Source of the DNA: an uncultured Alphaproteobacteria bacterium
GTDB taxonomy: Bacteria; Pseudomonadota; Alphaproteobacteria; Methylaequorales; Methylaequoraceae
DNA length: 37,188 bases
Assembly: GCA_902625895.1 (NCBI GenBank)
Contig: CACODD010000009.1
Span: forward strand, 1-37,188
Direction of reading: 5' to 3'
Part shown: one piece after another, positions 7,609 through 16,517 of the stretch
Layout of the letters: the number at the start of each line of letters is the position of its first letter
How positions within the stretch are numbered: position 1 is the first letter of the stretch
Position numbers and translations under genes: made by a program
The notes under the pieces: model-generated
Seen by the model: the letters and a program-made list of their open reading frames with translations, nothing else
Told to the model about the DNA's origin: nothing
Databases searched by the model: none

Positions 7609-8882
7609 AAATATTTATCAAAAGGTTCAACTCCTGAAAACTTCAAGTTTTCATCTCTTTCTTCTATTCTTAATAATTGATTATATTTAGATATTCTCTC
7701 TGACCTACAGAGAGAACCTGTTTTTATCTGACCCGTCGACATCCCAACCGAAAAGTCAGAAATAAATGTTTCCTCAGTTTCTCCTGATCTGTGTGAAATT
7801 ATAGAATTAAAATTATTCTGCTTAGCCAACGATATTGTATTAATAGTTTCGGTAACTGTCCCAATCTGGTTAAGTTTTATTAAAATTGAATTTCCACAAT
7901 TATTTTTGATCCCTTTTTCTAATCTTTCTGTTGATGTTACGAATAGATCATCACCTACTAGTTGACATTTGTCACCTATCTCAGTAGTAAGTGCTCTCCA
8001 CCCGTTCCAATCATTTTCGTCTAGTCCATCTTCAATTGAAATAATTGGATAGTTTTTAATCAAATTTTCATAATAACTTATTAGCCCATCGCTGTTTACT
8101 TCAAGTGATTCACCGATAAGTTTGTATTTATTTTTATTAAAAAATTCAGATGCTGCAACATCCAATGCAATATAAATTTCTTTTCCTGGTTTATAACCTG
8201 CTTTTTCAATTGCATTCAGAATTAAATCAAGACATTCTCTGTTTGACGATATTTCCGGTGCAAAACCTCCCTCATCCCCAACTGATGTAGAAAGATTCTT
8301 TGAAATAAGTAATTCCTTTAAAGAATGAAACACTTCACAACCAGCTCTTAATGATTCTTTAAATGATTTGAAATGTGCAGGAATTATCATAAACTCCTGA
8401 AAATCCAAAGAATTGCTTGAATGACAGCCTCCGTTTATAATATTCATCATTGGGGTTGGAATAGTATTTTGAATTCCACCAATATATTTGTATAGAGGCG
8501 TATTTAGAAAAATTGAAGCTGCTTTAGCACATGCAAGTGATACCGCTAAAATCGAATTAGCACCTAATCTTTTTTTATTTTTAGTACCATCCAGATCAAT
8601 TAAAGTATTATCAATTTCTTTTTGATTCATAACATCAAACCCTAAAATTGTTTCTTTTATCTCAGAATTTATCAAGCTAACTGCATTTTGAACACCTTTT
8701 GAGAAGTATCGATCTTTATCTCCATCTCTTAATTCATAGGCTTCAAATGTCCCAGTAGAAGCACCTGAAGGAACAGAGGCAATAATTGATTGATCAGATA
8801 TTAATTCTATCTCGACTTCAACAGTTGGTATCCCTCTGCTATCAATTATTTCTCTTGCGAAGAGTGATTTAATTTTTGACAT
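7605..8882 (-). CDS. eno: Enolase
   Basis: This 425-residue glycolytic enzyme interconverts 2-phosphoglycerate and phosphoenolpyruvate. Seen motifs are SGASTGTFEAYELRD, NGGCHSSNSLDFQEFMI, the catalytic GDEGGFAPE, magnesium-binding SIEDGLDENDWNGW, the active-site lysine strand LIKLNQIGTVTET, and SHRSGETEETFI. Length and motif order are normal for bacterial enolase. It overlaps kdsA by one base (TAATG) and ftsB by four. In Gram-negative bacteria enolase can also sit in the RNA degradosome, but nothing here shows that. Confidence 0.98.
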   Translation of the reverse strand: MSKIKSLFAREIIDSRGIPTVEVEIELISDQSIIASVPSGASTGTFEAYELRDGDKDRYFSKGVQNAVSLINSEIKETILGFDVMNQKEIDNTLIDLDGTKNKKRLGANSILAVSLACAKAASIFLNTPLYKYIGGIQNTIPTPMMNIINGGCHSSNSLDFQEFMIIPAHFKSFKESLRAGCEVFHSLKELLISKNLSTSVGDEGGFAPEISSNRECLDLILNAIEKAGYKPGKEIYIALDVAASEFFNKNKYKLIGESLEVNSDGLISYYENLIKNYPIISIEDGLDENDWNGWRALTTEIGDKCQLVGDDLFVTSTERLEKGIKNNCGNSILIKLNQIGTVTETINTISLAKQNNFNSIISHRSGETEETFISDFSVGMSTGQIKTGSLCRSERISKYNQLLRIEERDENLKFSGVEPFDKYL

Positions 8883-9715
8883 TAATTTAAACCTTCGTTT
8901 TTTGATAAGTTATCATAAAGAATAATTGAATGAATTAATTTATCTAATTCTTTCAGTGATACCATATTTGAACCGTCAGATGGTGCTTTTTTAGGATTAT
9001 CATGAGTTTCAATAAATATTCCAGAAATTCCAGTTGTTACTGCAGCTTTTGACAAAACTGATACAAATTCTGATTGACCGCCTGAAGAATTACCCTTAAA
9101 ACCAGGAAGTTGAACAGAATGTGTTGCGTCAAAGATTACCGGATAACCAGTTTTTTTCATTATTGGAAGTGACCGCATATCTGAAACAAGATTATTGTAT
9201 CCAAACATAGTTCCTCTTTCTGTGAGAAGTAATTTTTTATTTCCTGTTGAAACTACCTTTTGAATGACATTCGAAATATCCCATGGTGATAAAAATTGTC
9301 CTTTTTTAATATTAATTGGTAATTTTGTTTTTCCAGCTTCTAATAAAATATCAGTTTGCCTGCATAAAAAAGCTGGAATTTGTAAAACATCTAATACTTC
9401 TTTTGCAATCTTACATTGAGATGGTTCATGAACGTCTGAAATAACAGGGCACTCAAATTTTTCTCGTATTTGAGATAAAATATCTAGACCTTTTTTTATT
9501 CCAATGCCTCGCTTACTTTTATGACTCGTCCTATTAGCTTTATCAAAAGAACTCTTGTAAATGTATTTAAATTTAAACTTTTTTGATAATCTTTCAATTT
9601 CATAACAAATATCAAATGCATGTTGTTTACTTTCAATTTGGCATGGACCTAGAATAAATTTAATCTCTGAATTATTTGAGAAATAAAAGTTTTCAAATAT
9701 TTTTATTTTTTTCAT
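8882..9715 (-). CDS. kdsA: 3-deoxy-D-manno-octulosonate 8-phosphate synthase (KdsA)
   Basis: This 277-residue aldolase-type synthase condenses phosphoenolpyruvate with arabinose 5-phosphate to give Kdo-8-phosphate, the precursor of the inner LPS core. Motifs include LGPCQIES, KSSFDKANRTS, PVISDVHEPSQ, PAFLCRQTD, KKGQFLSPWD, and FDATHSVQLPG. The gene lies 2 bases after pyrG, whose product makes the CTP used by KdsB to activate Kdo. It lies upstream of eno, whose product supplies phosphoenolpyruvate. The presence of kdsA with lpxA/B/D/I in the same window implies a Kdo-bearing lipid A. Confidence 0.97.
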   Translation of the reverse strand: MKKIKIFENFYFSNNSEIKFILGPCQIESKQHAFDICYEIERLSKKFKFKYIYKSSFDKANRTSHKSKRGIGIKKGLDILSQIREKFECPVISDVHEPSQCKIAKEVLDVLQIPAFLCRQTDILLEAGKTKLPINIKKGQFLSPWDISNVIQKVVSTGNKKLLLTERGTMFGYNNLVSDMRSLPIMKKTGYPVIFDATHSVQLPGFKGNSSGGQSEFVSVLSKAAVTTGISGIFIETHDNPKKAPSDGSNMVSLKELDKLIHSIILYDNLSKNEGLN

Positions 9716-9717
9716 AA

Positions 9718-11334
9718 CTACTTGTTAAGTAATGCCTTGATAAATGAATTAAAAATTGGGTGAGGTTTAAAAGGGGTCGACTTTAGTTCTGGATGAAATT
9801 GAACACCTAAAAACCATGGATGATCTCTTCTTTCCATTGTTTCTACCAAATTTCCATCAGGTGACATTCCAGACAGAATAACCCCACTTTTCTCAATTTG
9901 TTTTTTGTAATTGTAATTTACTTCATAACGATGTCTGTGTCTCTCATTGATTTTGTTTTTTCTATAAATGGAATAAATTTTAGAACCTTTTAATAAAATT
10001 GATGTATAAGATCCAAGTCTCATACTACCTCCAAGGTTTTTATAATCATGCTTAACAATTTTTTTATTTTTTATCCATTCATGAATCATAGATATTACTG
10101 GTATAGAAGTTTTTCCAAATTCTGTGGATGAAGCATTTTTATAGCCCCTAAGGTTACTTATTGATTCTAAAATTGCTAATTGCATCCCAAAACAAATACC
10201 TAAAAATGGTATTTTTAATTTTTTTGAAATCTTTATAGCGTTAATCTTTCCAACTGTTCCATCTTTTCCAAAACCACCAGGAACAAGTATCCCATCACAG
10301 TTCTTTAAAATTTGCTCACATGTAGAAATATTTTCAATTTTTTTTGAGTCAACCCATTTTATTTCGACTCTTGTATTATTAAATATTCCACTATGAGAAA
10401 GTGCTTCATTAAGAGATTTGTAGGATTCAGAAAGATTAGTATATTTTCCAACAATGGCAACAGAAACAAAATTTTTTAATTTATTAAATTTATCTAGAAA
10501 ATCCTCCCATAACTTTAAGTTTACATTTCTATTGTGATTCATATTAAGATGAGTAAAAACTTGTTTTAATATACCCTGCTTGTTAAGTTTAAGTGGAATT
10601 TCATAAATTGTTTTTGCATTTTCAACTAACATTACAGAATCCAAAGAAGTATTACAAAATAGAGAAATTTTTTCCTTTGCTTTCTCATCAAATTTATTTT
10701 CGGTTCTACATAAGAGTAAATCAGGTTGGATACCCAACCCCAAAAGTTCCTTCACTGAATGCTGAGTTGGCTTTGTCTTGAATTCATTTGCTGACGATAA
10801 AAAAGGTACCAAAGTTAAATGAATGAATAATGTTTTACTTTTCCCAAGTTCATTTCTCAATTGACGAATTGCTTCTAAAAAAGGAAGACTTTCAATGTCA
10901 CCAACTGTTCCACCAATTTCACAAATAACAAAATCTTCATTATTTAAATCTTTTTTTATAAACTTTTTAATCTCATCAGTTACGTGGGGTATTACTTGCA
11001 CAGTTGATCCAAGATAGTCTCCCCTTCTCTCTTTTTTTAAAACTTCAGAATAGATTTTGCCTGTTGTTATGTTATCACTTTTCTTTGAAATTATACCTGT
11101 AAATCTCTCATAATGCCCTAAATCCATATCAGTTTCAGCACCGTCATCTGTAACAAAAACCTCACCATGTTGAGAGGGATTCATTGTTCCTGGATCAATA
11201 TTTAAATATGGATCTAACTTTCTTATTCTTACTTTGTATTTACATAGTGTTAGTAAGGAAGCAATTGACGATGATACTATACCTTTTCCCAGAGATGATA
11301 CAACACCACCGGTTATAAAGATAAATTTAGTCAT
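9718..11334 (-). CDS. pyrG: CTP synthase (glutamine-hydrolysing)
   Basis: This 538-residue enzyme aminates UTP to CTP. The N-terminal amidoligase domain begins FITGGVVSSLGKGIVSSS (P-loop) and includes HYERFTG and CEIGGTVGDIES. The C-terminal class I glutamine amidotransferase has the oxyanion segment PGGFGKDG, nucleophile Cys in GICFGMQLA, and the His-Glu pair in VQFHPELKS. Length is close to the usual 540-550. It follows secG after 35 bases. On the coding strand this gap holds a short CACTCACTC tandem and a TATAAA directly against the start codon, too close to act as a -10 for this gene. Confidence 0.98.
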   Translation of the reverse strand: MTKFIFITGGVVSSLGKGIVSSSIASLLTLCKYKVRIRKLDPYLNIDPGTMNPSQHGEVFVTDDGAETDMDLGHYERFTGIISKKSDNITTGKIYSEVLKKERRGDYLGSTVQVIPHVTDEIKKFIKKDLNNEDFVICEIGGTVGDIESLPFLEAIRQLRNELGKSKTLFIHLTLVPFLSSANEFKTKPTQHSVKELLGLGIQPDLLLCRTENKFDEKAKEKISLFCNTSLDSVMLVENAKTIYEIPLKLNKQGILKQVFTHLNMNHNRNVNLKLWEDFLDKFNKLKNFVSVAIVGKYTNLSESYKSLNEALSHSGIFNNTRVEIKWVDSKKIENISTCEQILKNCDGILVPGGFGKDGTVGKINAIKISKKLKIPFLGICFGMQLAILESISNLRGYKNASSTEFGKTSIPVISMIHEWIKNKKIVKHDYKNLGGSMRLGSYTSILLKGSKIYSIYRKNKINERHRHRYEVNYNYKKQIEKSGVILSGMSPDGNLVETMERRDHPWFLGVQFHPELKSTPFKPHPIFNSFIKALLNK

Positions 11335-11369
11335 TTATAGAAAAGAGTGAGTGAGAGGTTTTACCTTCC

Positions 11370-11723
11370 TTATTCAACAGGAACACTCACATCATTATTT
11401 TGATTTTCAACGTCAAATTCTTCTGGTATCAAATCTAGTCTATCAATTATTGAGTCCTCACCTGAATCGATGATAGATTCTTTTTTATAGTTTTTGTTTG
11501 CAATTATTACTAGAGAAATACTTGTTAGAAAAAAACAAAATGCTAAAAATGAAGTTGTTTTTGTTAATATGTTAGATGTACTTCTAGTAGATAGAAAGTC
11601 ACCCAACCCACCGCTATTTGATTGCCCAATTCCAAGACCTCCGCCTTCAGACTTTTGAAGAAGGACGAAGAAAACTAGAAAAACACATATCAACAAATGA
11701 ATTGATAGGACTACAGCAAACAT
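11370..11723 (-). CDS. secG: Preprotein translocase subunit SecG
   Basis: The 117-residue small membrane protein has two hydrophobic helices (about 3-25 and 55-76). The family's glycine-rich loop QKSEGGGLGIGQSNSGGLGDFLSTRSTSNILTK lies between them, recognisable by its SEGGG and STR elements. An acidic C-terminal tail follows (EEFDVENQNN). SecG assists the SecYE channel in protein export. The gene sits between tpiA and pyrG, the standard alphaproteobacterial position. The gap from tpiA is 30 bases and contains two T-runs on the coding strand without a GC stem, so it does not look like a terminator. Confidence 0.92.
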   Translation of the reverse strand: MFAVVLSIHLLICVFLVFFVLLQKSEGGGLGIGQSNSGGLGDFLSTRSTSNILTKTTSFLAFCFFLTSISLVIIANKNYKKESIIDSGEDSIIDRLDLIPEEFDVENQNNDVSVPVE

Positions 11724-11753
11724 AACATTACAATAATTTAAAAAATTAAAAAA

Positions 11754-12488
11754 TCAACTAAATGTGAGAATTTTATTAATCTCTTCAAATTTTAAACTTG
11801 ATCCACCAATTAAAGCTCCATTTACATCTGAAAGTGAGAATATTTCATAAATATTCTTTGAATTTACCGAACCGCCATAAAGAAAAAAAATTTTTGATAT
11901 ATTTTTTGATTGAAAAATAAAATCGCATGTAAAATTTTTTATTTCCTTAATTTCATCTATTGTTGGAGTCAGACCAGTTCCAATTGACCAGATTGGTTCA
12001 TATGCAATAATAATTTCATCTAGATCATTAGGAATACAAGTTTTAAGTTGTTCTTCTAAAATATTTTTGTATTTATTTTTTTTTCTTTCTTCTAAAGTTT
12101 CACCGATACAAATTATTGGCTTTAATTTTTCTGATACTACCAATTCAGCTTTCGCTTTGATAATATCGTTCGTTTCACCTTTGTATTCTCTCCTCTCAGA
12201 ATGACCAATAATAATGTATTTACATCCAATTTCTTTAATCAATTCTATGCTCGTATCACCTGTGTAAGCTCCAAATTTTTTATAATGACAGTCTTGAGCA
12301 CCTAAAAGTATATTACTTTCTTTAACAATATTCGAAATAATTGGAAGTAAAATAAATTGTGGACAAATTATATTTTTTATAAAGTTATTTTTAATCTTTA
12401 TTTTCTTAAGCTTATTTGTCAAAATTCTTGCTTGACAAATGTTAAGGTTCATCTTCCAATTTGAAACAATTAATTTAACTTGGCTCAT
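11754..12488 (-). CDS. tpiA: Triose-phosphate isomerase
   Basis: This 244-residue TIM-barrel enzyme interconverts dihydroxyacetone phosphate and glyceraldehyde 3-phosphate. The catalytic residues are visible: Asn and Lys in SNWKMN near the N-terminus, the electrophilic His in IIGHSERR, and the base Glu in YEPIWSIGTG. The flexible loop 6 follows, and the phosphate-binding YGGSV and GALIGGSSL come near the end. It is the first gene of the minus-strand operon tpiA-secG-pyrG-kdsA-eno-ftsB and diverges from ppiD across 34 bases, where its promoter must lie. Confidence 0.98.
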   Translation of the reverse strand: MSQVKLIVSNWKMNLNICQARILTNKLKKIKIKNNFIKNIICPQFILLPIISNIVKESNILLGAQDCHYKKFGAYTGDTSIELIKEIGCKYIIIGHSERREYKGETNDIIKAKAELVVSEKLKPIICIGETLEERKKNKYKNILEEQLKTCIPNDLDEIIIAYEPIWSIGTGLTPTIDEIKEIKNFTCDFIFQSKNISKIFFLYGGSVNSKNIYEIFSLSDVNGALIGGSSLKFEEINKILTFS

Positions 12489-12522
12489 AATTATGATATA
12501 GGTTTAACAAATATTAAAAATT
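12489..12522. promoter_or_regulatory. Divergent intergenic region tpiA / ppiD (promoters expected)
   Basis: This 34-base AT-only-like spacer must hold promoters for both the tpiA operon and the ppiD-trp operon. Candidate -10 boxes are TATTAA at 12512-12517 for ppiD and TATATC on the minus strand about six bases before the tpiA ATG. Both would give leaderless or near-leaderless transcripts. Neither has a recognisable -35, and the low complexity makes individual calls weak. Confidence 0.3.
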
Positions 12523-14409
12523 ATGCTTACAACTTTAAGAAACAGTTCAAAAAACTCAATACTAAAAATAATATTTGGTACTTTATTAACAATTTTAATT
12601 ATTAGCTTTGGCATGTGGGGAACAGAAGATTTAGTTGGTGTAACACAAAAACAATCAACTGTTGCAACAGTAGGGAAAATTGATATTTCTGCACAGGAAT
12701 TCTATTCTTTGTACTCAAGACAAACTGAAGAAATAAGAAAACTACTTGGATCCTCACTAGATATTAAAAAATCAAGAGAGTTTGGTTATGTTGATAGAGC
12801 ATTAAGTTCATTAATTAATAGAGCATTATTCAATAATGAGGCATTGCAACTAGGCTTATCTGTTAGTGATATTAATGTTAGAGATAAGATATTACGCGAT
12901 GATGCATTTAAAGATGATCTTGGACAATTTAGCGAGTTAGTTTTTAGACAGTTGATCTCAGAATCCGGTTATACAGAGGATTCATATGTTGAAGGAACAC
13001 GTCAAGATCTTGCAAGAGAGCAGATGGTAGAGACAATTAGTACCAGCTTGATCATCCCAAAAATTATGAAAAACAGCTTGAGTAAATATAATTTAGAAGA
13101 AAGATCGGTAGATTTTCTTACTATTAAGGTTGAAGAAGAAGAATTTGCTAAACCTTCAAATGAAGAAATCAGAAAATATTTTGAAGAAAATAAATCAGAT
13201 TTTATGTCCAAGGAGTATAGAAGTGCTGAAACACTTTTGTTAGACGCCAAAGAATATGCAAAAAAATCAACTGTTACTGACGAAGAAATCAAATTACTTT
13301 ATGAAGAAAGAAAAGAATTTTTAGTTGAGCCTGCACAAAAATATCTACACCAAATCATTGTAGACTCAAAATCCAATGTAGAATCAATAAGTAACAAAGT
13401 AAATTTTAATAATTTTACTTCCATAGCAAAAACAATGGCCAATCTTACTGAAGATGATATTGATTTAGGATGGAATACAAAAAATGATCTACCAGATGAG
13501 ATAATCGATGCAACTTTTATTTTAAAAAAAGGTGAAATATCAAAACCAATTAAGAGTTCATTCGGTTGGCATATTTTAAAAATAATTGATTCTAAGGAAA
13601 GAAAAGAGGTTAAATACGAAGAAGTAAAAAAGCAATTTGAAAATGAATTGCTTCTTGAAAAAGGAAAAGAAGCTGTATTTGATCTTCAAGATGAACTTGA
13701 AGATTTATTAGCATCTGGGAATACTTTTGAAGAAATATCAAAGATTTTGGATGTAAAAATGATTGTCGCTGACAAAATTGATAATGAAGGTGTTAAGCAA
13801 AATAAACAAGTAAATAATGAGTTTCAAGACGAAAGAATACTAAGAACAATCTTCAATCAAAAAATAAATGAAGAAGGAAATATAATTGATATTGATAAAG
13901 ATGAAGGTTTAGCAATCAGTTTGGTAAATGAAATAATAAAACCGAGACAGTTAACTCTTGATGAATCAAAAGAATTAGTCAAAAAAAAGCTTATTTTTGA
14001 TTTAAAATTAAAAAATGCGCAAAGTAAGGCTGAAAAAATTAAAAATCAAATTTCTAGTGGTCAAAGTTTTAAGAATGTTGCAAATAGGTATAAACTTGAA
14101 ATCAAAGGAGTTAAACCCTTCACCAGAGTTCTTCCTGATAGTAGTGAGCTACCAATTCCCTTAATCAGCAAGATATTTGATTCAAATCTTGGTGATGTAA
14201 ACATTGAAAAAAGGGGTAATAATGAAATTATAATAGCTAAAACTGCGGAAATTTTAAATAATTTAAGTAGTGATGAAAAAGAAATAAAAGAATTCACAAA
14301 AAAAATAAAAGATGATCTTACAATTGATTTACTTGCCCAATTTTCCGAAGCACTAAGAAAAAAATATAAGATTACAATAAATGATGATGTAATCGATCAA
14401 TTAAATTAA
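12523..14409 (+). CDS. ppiD: PpiD-like periplasmic peptidyl-prolyl isomerase/chaperone (SurA N-domain + parvulin)
   Basis: The 628-residue protein has an N-terminal cytoplasmic stub, one membrane anchor (about 15-33, IIFGTLLTILIISFGMWG) and a long periplasmic part. Residues 40-170 look like the SurA-type chaperone domain. About 265-365 form a parvulin domain with the typical end KGEISKPIKSSFGWHILKI. A second chaperone-like region runs to the C-terminus. PpiD sits by the Sec translocon and helps newly exported outer-membrane proteins, which fits BamA and Skp elsewhere in the window. The length matches E. coli PpiD (about 620). trpE begins one base after its stop, so the trp genes are probably co-transcribed. 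Confidence 0.88.
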   Translation: MLTTLRNSSKNSILKIIFGTLLTILIISFGMWGTEDLVGVTQKQSTVATVGKIDISAQEFYSLYSRQTEEIRKLLGSSLDIKKSREFGYVDRALSSLINRALFNNEALQLGLSVSDINVRDKILRDDAFKDDLGQFSELVFRQLISESGYTEDSYVEGTRQDLAREQMVETISTSLIIPKIMKNSLSKYNLEERSVDFLTIKVEEEEFAKPSNEEIRKYFEENKSDFMSKEYRSAETLLLDAKEYAKKSTVTDEEIKLLYEERKEFLVEPAQKYLHQIIVDSKSNVESISNKVNFNNFTSIAKTMANLTEDDIDLGWNTKNDLPDEIIDATFILKKGEISKPIKSSFGWHILKIIDSKERKEVKYEEVKKQFENELLLEKGKEAVFDLQDELEDLLASGNTFEEISKILDVKMIVADKIDNEGVKQNKQVNNEFQDERILRTIFNQKINEEGNIIDIDKDEGLAISLVNEIIKPRQLTLDESKELVKKKLIFDLKLKNAQSKAEKIKNQISSGQSFKNVANRYKLEIKGVKPFTRVLPDSSELPIPLISKIFDSNLGDVNIEKRGNNEIIIAKTAEILNNLSSDEKEIKEFTKKIKDDLTIDLLAQFSEALRKKYKITINDDVIDQLN

Positions 14410-14410
14410 A

Positions 14411-15910
14411 ATGGATATCAACCAGCCCGAGTTAGACCTTTTCAAAAAAAATTATATTGCAGGTAAAAATCAACTTTTATTCCACACATTTGCTGCAGAC
14501 GTTCACACTCCAGTTTCTGCTCTTATTAAATTAAAAGAGGAGGATTACACATTTTTGTTTGAATCAGTTGAAAAGGGAAGCCAAAAGGGGAGGTATTCAG
14601 TAATTGGCCTAAAGCCTGATATAATATGGGAATGTAAAAATAATATATGTAAATTAAAAGATTTAAATATTTCTTCCAAAAGTATAATTCTAAAAACAGA
14701 TCCATTAGATAGTTTAAAAAACTTATTTAATGGTAACAATCTTAAACTTCCAAATATAATACCATCGATATCTTCAGGTTTTTTTGGTTACATGGGTTAT
14801 GAAATGATAAGGTATTTTGAAAACGTTAATTTAAAAAAATTAAATAGTCTTGATCTCCCAGATTCAATTTTTATAAGACCTTCAATCACTTTAGTTTTTG
14901 ATAATGTCAATGATAAGCTGATCGTAACTAAACTAGTTTGTAAAAGTAAGTTAAAGGCAAAGGATTCTTTTGAAAAAGCAAAAAAAGAAATTTATAGTAT
15001 TATTAAAAAAATTAATAGGCCGATATCGAAAGAAAGCTTTAGTTCATTGAACATTAAAAAAAACGTCAATGTTTTTAAAAATGTAAAATCGAATACTAAC
15101 TATCAAGATTTTAAAAACATGGTTAATAGAGCCAAAAAATATATATATGAAGGTGAAATATTCCAAGTTGTAATTTCAAGAATCTTTAAGAAAAAAATTA
15201 AAACAAACTCTCTTTCAGTATACAGAGCACTGAGATATCTTAATCCTTCTCCATATTTGTTTTATATGAATTTCAAGAACTTTTCCATAGTTGGTTCAAG
15301 TCCAGAAATCTTGGTAAAGTTAGATAAAAAAAAAGTAACTATAAGGCCAATAGCTGGAACCAGAAAACGTGGCAGAACAGATTTAGAGGACCAAAATTTA
15401 AAAAATGACTTGCTTAATGATCCAAAAGAAATATCAGAGCACCTAATGCTTTTAGATTTAGGAAGAAATGATTTAAGTAGAGTTACAAAGCCAGGTTCAG
15501 TGAACGTTACTGATAAGATGTATATAGAATATTTTTCACATGTAATGCATATTGTATCAAACATAGAAGGAATAATAGATAAAAGCAAAAAAAAAACAGA
15601 TGTTCTATTCAGCGGATTTCCTGCAGGAACCGTCACAGGAGCTCCAAAAATTAGAGCAATTCAAATTATTGAAGAACTAGAAAAAAGTAGAAGAAATGTT
15701 TACGCTGGATCTGTAGGTTATATTTCAGCAGACGGTAATATTGATACATGTATAGCATTAAGAACAGCAGTTATAAAAGATAAATATATTTATATCCAAT
15801 CTGGAGCTGGAATTGTTGCAGATAGTAAACCTATAAATGAATTTAAAGAAACAGAAAATAAAGCGCTTGCTCTTCTCACCGCATGTGAGCAAGCAAAAAA
15901 TTTTAAATAA
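14411..15910 (+). CDS. trpE: Anthranilate synthase component I
   Basis: This 499-residue chorismate-utilising enzyme makes anthranilate using ammonia from TrpG. The N-terminal regulatory region has FLFESVEKGSQKGRYSVIG, where the usual tryptophan-binding LLES motif reads LFES. The C-terminal catalytic domain has YEGEIFQVVISR, GSSPEIL, RPIAGTRKRG, LMLLDLGRNDL and SGFPAGTVTGAPKIRA. The stop overlaps the trpG start by one base (TAATG). The one-base gap from ppiD leaves no room for a leader-peptide attenuator. A 10-A run near 15587 encodes lysines. Para-aminobenzoate synthase PabB is related, but the trpGDC context decides for TrpE. Confidence 0.95.
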   Translation: MDINQPELDLFKKNYIAGKNQLLFHTFAADVHTPVSALIKLKEEDYTFLFESVEKGSQKGRYSVIGLKPDIIWECKNNICKLKDLNISSKSIILKTDPLDSLKNLFNGNNLKLPNIIPSISSGFFGYMGYEMIRYFENVNLKKLNSLDLPDSIFIRPSITLVFDNVNDKLIVTKLVCKSKLKAKDSFEKAKKEIYSIIKKINRPISKESFSSLNIKKNVNVFKNVKSNTNYQDFKNMVNRAKKYIYEGEIFQVVISRIFKKKIKTNSLSVYRALRYLNPSPYLFYMNFKNFSIVGSSPEILVKLDKKKVTIRPIAGTRKRGRTDLEDQNLKNDLLNDPKEISEHLMLLDLGRNDLSRVTKPGSVNVTDKMYIEYFSHVMHIVSNIEGIIDKSKKKTDVLFSGFPAGTVTGAPKIRAIQIIEELEKSRRNVYAGSVGYISADGNIDTCIALRTAVIKDKYIYIQSGAGIVADSKPINEFKETENKALALLTACEQAKNFK

Positions 15911-16491
15911 TGTTAGTATTAATAGATAATTACGATAGCTTTACTTATAATTTAGTACACTACTTTCAAGAAATCGGTGAAAAAGTAAAGGTTTTCAGAA
16001 ATGACGGTATTTCATCTGAAGAAGTATTAATGTTAAATCCAACATATTTGGTAATATCACCTGGTCCAAGCTCACCGATAAATTCAGGTATTTGTATGAA
16101 TCTTATAAAATTAAATTCAAAAAAAGAAGACCCCATCCCAACTTTAGGAGTCTGTCTTGGCCATCAAGTAATAGCCGAATGTTTTGACGCAAAGGTCATA
16201 CAAAGTGGAGAACCGGTCCATGGCAAAGTCAGCAAAATTTACTACGACAAATCAAAATTATTTGAAGGTTTGAATAATCCTTTCAATGCAACTAGGTATC
16301 ACTCTCTAATTGTTGATGAAAAAACTGTTAAATCCAATCTTTTAATTACAGCTAAAACTCAGCAAAATGTTATTATGGCGATCGAACATAAAAGATTACC
16401 ATTTTTTGGAGTTCAATTTCATCCTGAAAGTATTGCAACAGATGACGGTCACCTTTTGCTAAAAAATTTTTTAAAAAGTACAAAAAAATAA
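15910..16491 (+). CDS. trpG: Anthranilate synthase component II (glutamine amidotransferase)
   Basis: This 193-residue class I amidotransferase delivers ammonia to TrpE. Motifs in order: LIDNYDSFTYNLVHY at the N-terminus, ISPGPSSP (oxyanion region), nucleophile Cys in LGVCLGHQ, RYHSLIV, and the catalytic His-Glu in VQFHPESIAT. It overlaps trpE by one base. Like many TrpG/PabA proteins it could also serve PabB for folate synthesis. A 26-base gap precedes trpD. Confidence 0.94.
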   Translation: MLVLIDNYDSFTYNLVHYFQEIGEKVKVFRNDGISSEEVLMLNPTYLVISPGPSSPINSGICMNLIKLNSKKEDPIPTLGVCLGHQVIAECFDAKVIQSGEPVHGKVSKIYYDKSKLFEGLNNPFNATRYHSLIVDEKTVKSNLLITAKTQQNVIMAIEHKRLPFFGVQFHPESIATDDGHLLLKNFLKSTKK

Positions 16492-16517
16492 TTTATTTTT
16501 TAATATACAGTCTAAAT

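Noticed and set aside
10593-10781. Opposite-strand ORFs inside pyrG, ppiD, trpE, trpC, moeA, lexA, bamA, dxr, tsf and rpsB
   Set aside because: They are shadows of well-conserved genes, have no recognisable domains or ribosome sites, and low-complexity compositions that follow from the real gene on the other strand.
11335-11369. CACTCACTC tandem and AGGTAAAACCT hairpin between secG and pyrG as a regulatory element
   Set aside because: Only a four-base stem and a short repeat in a 35-base gap, with no partner sequence or known pyrG leader design to support it.
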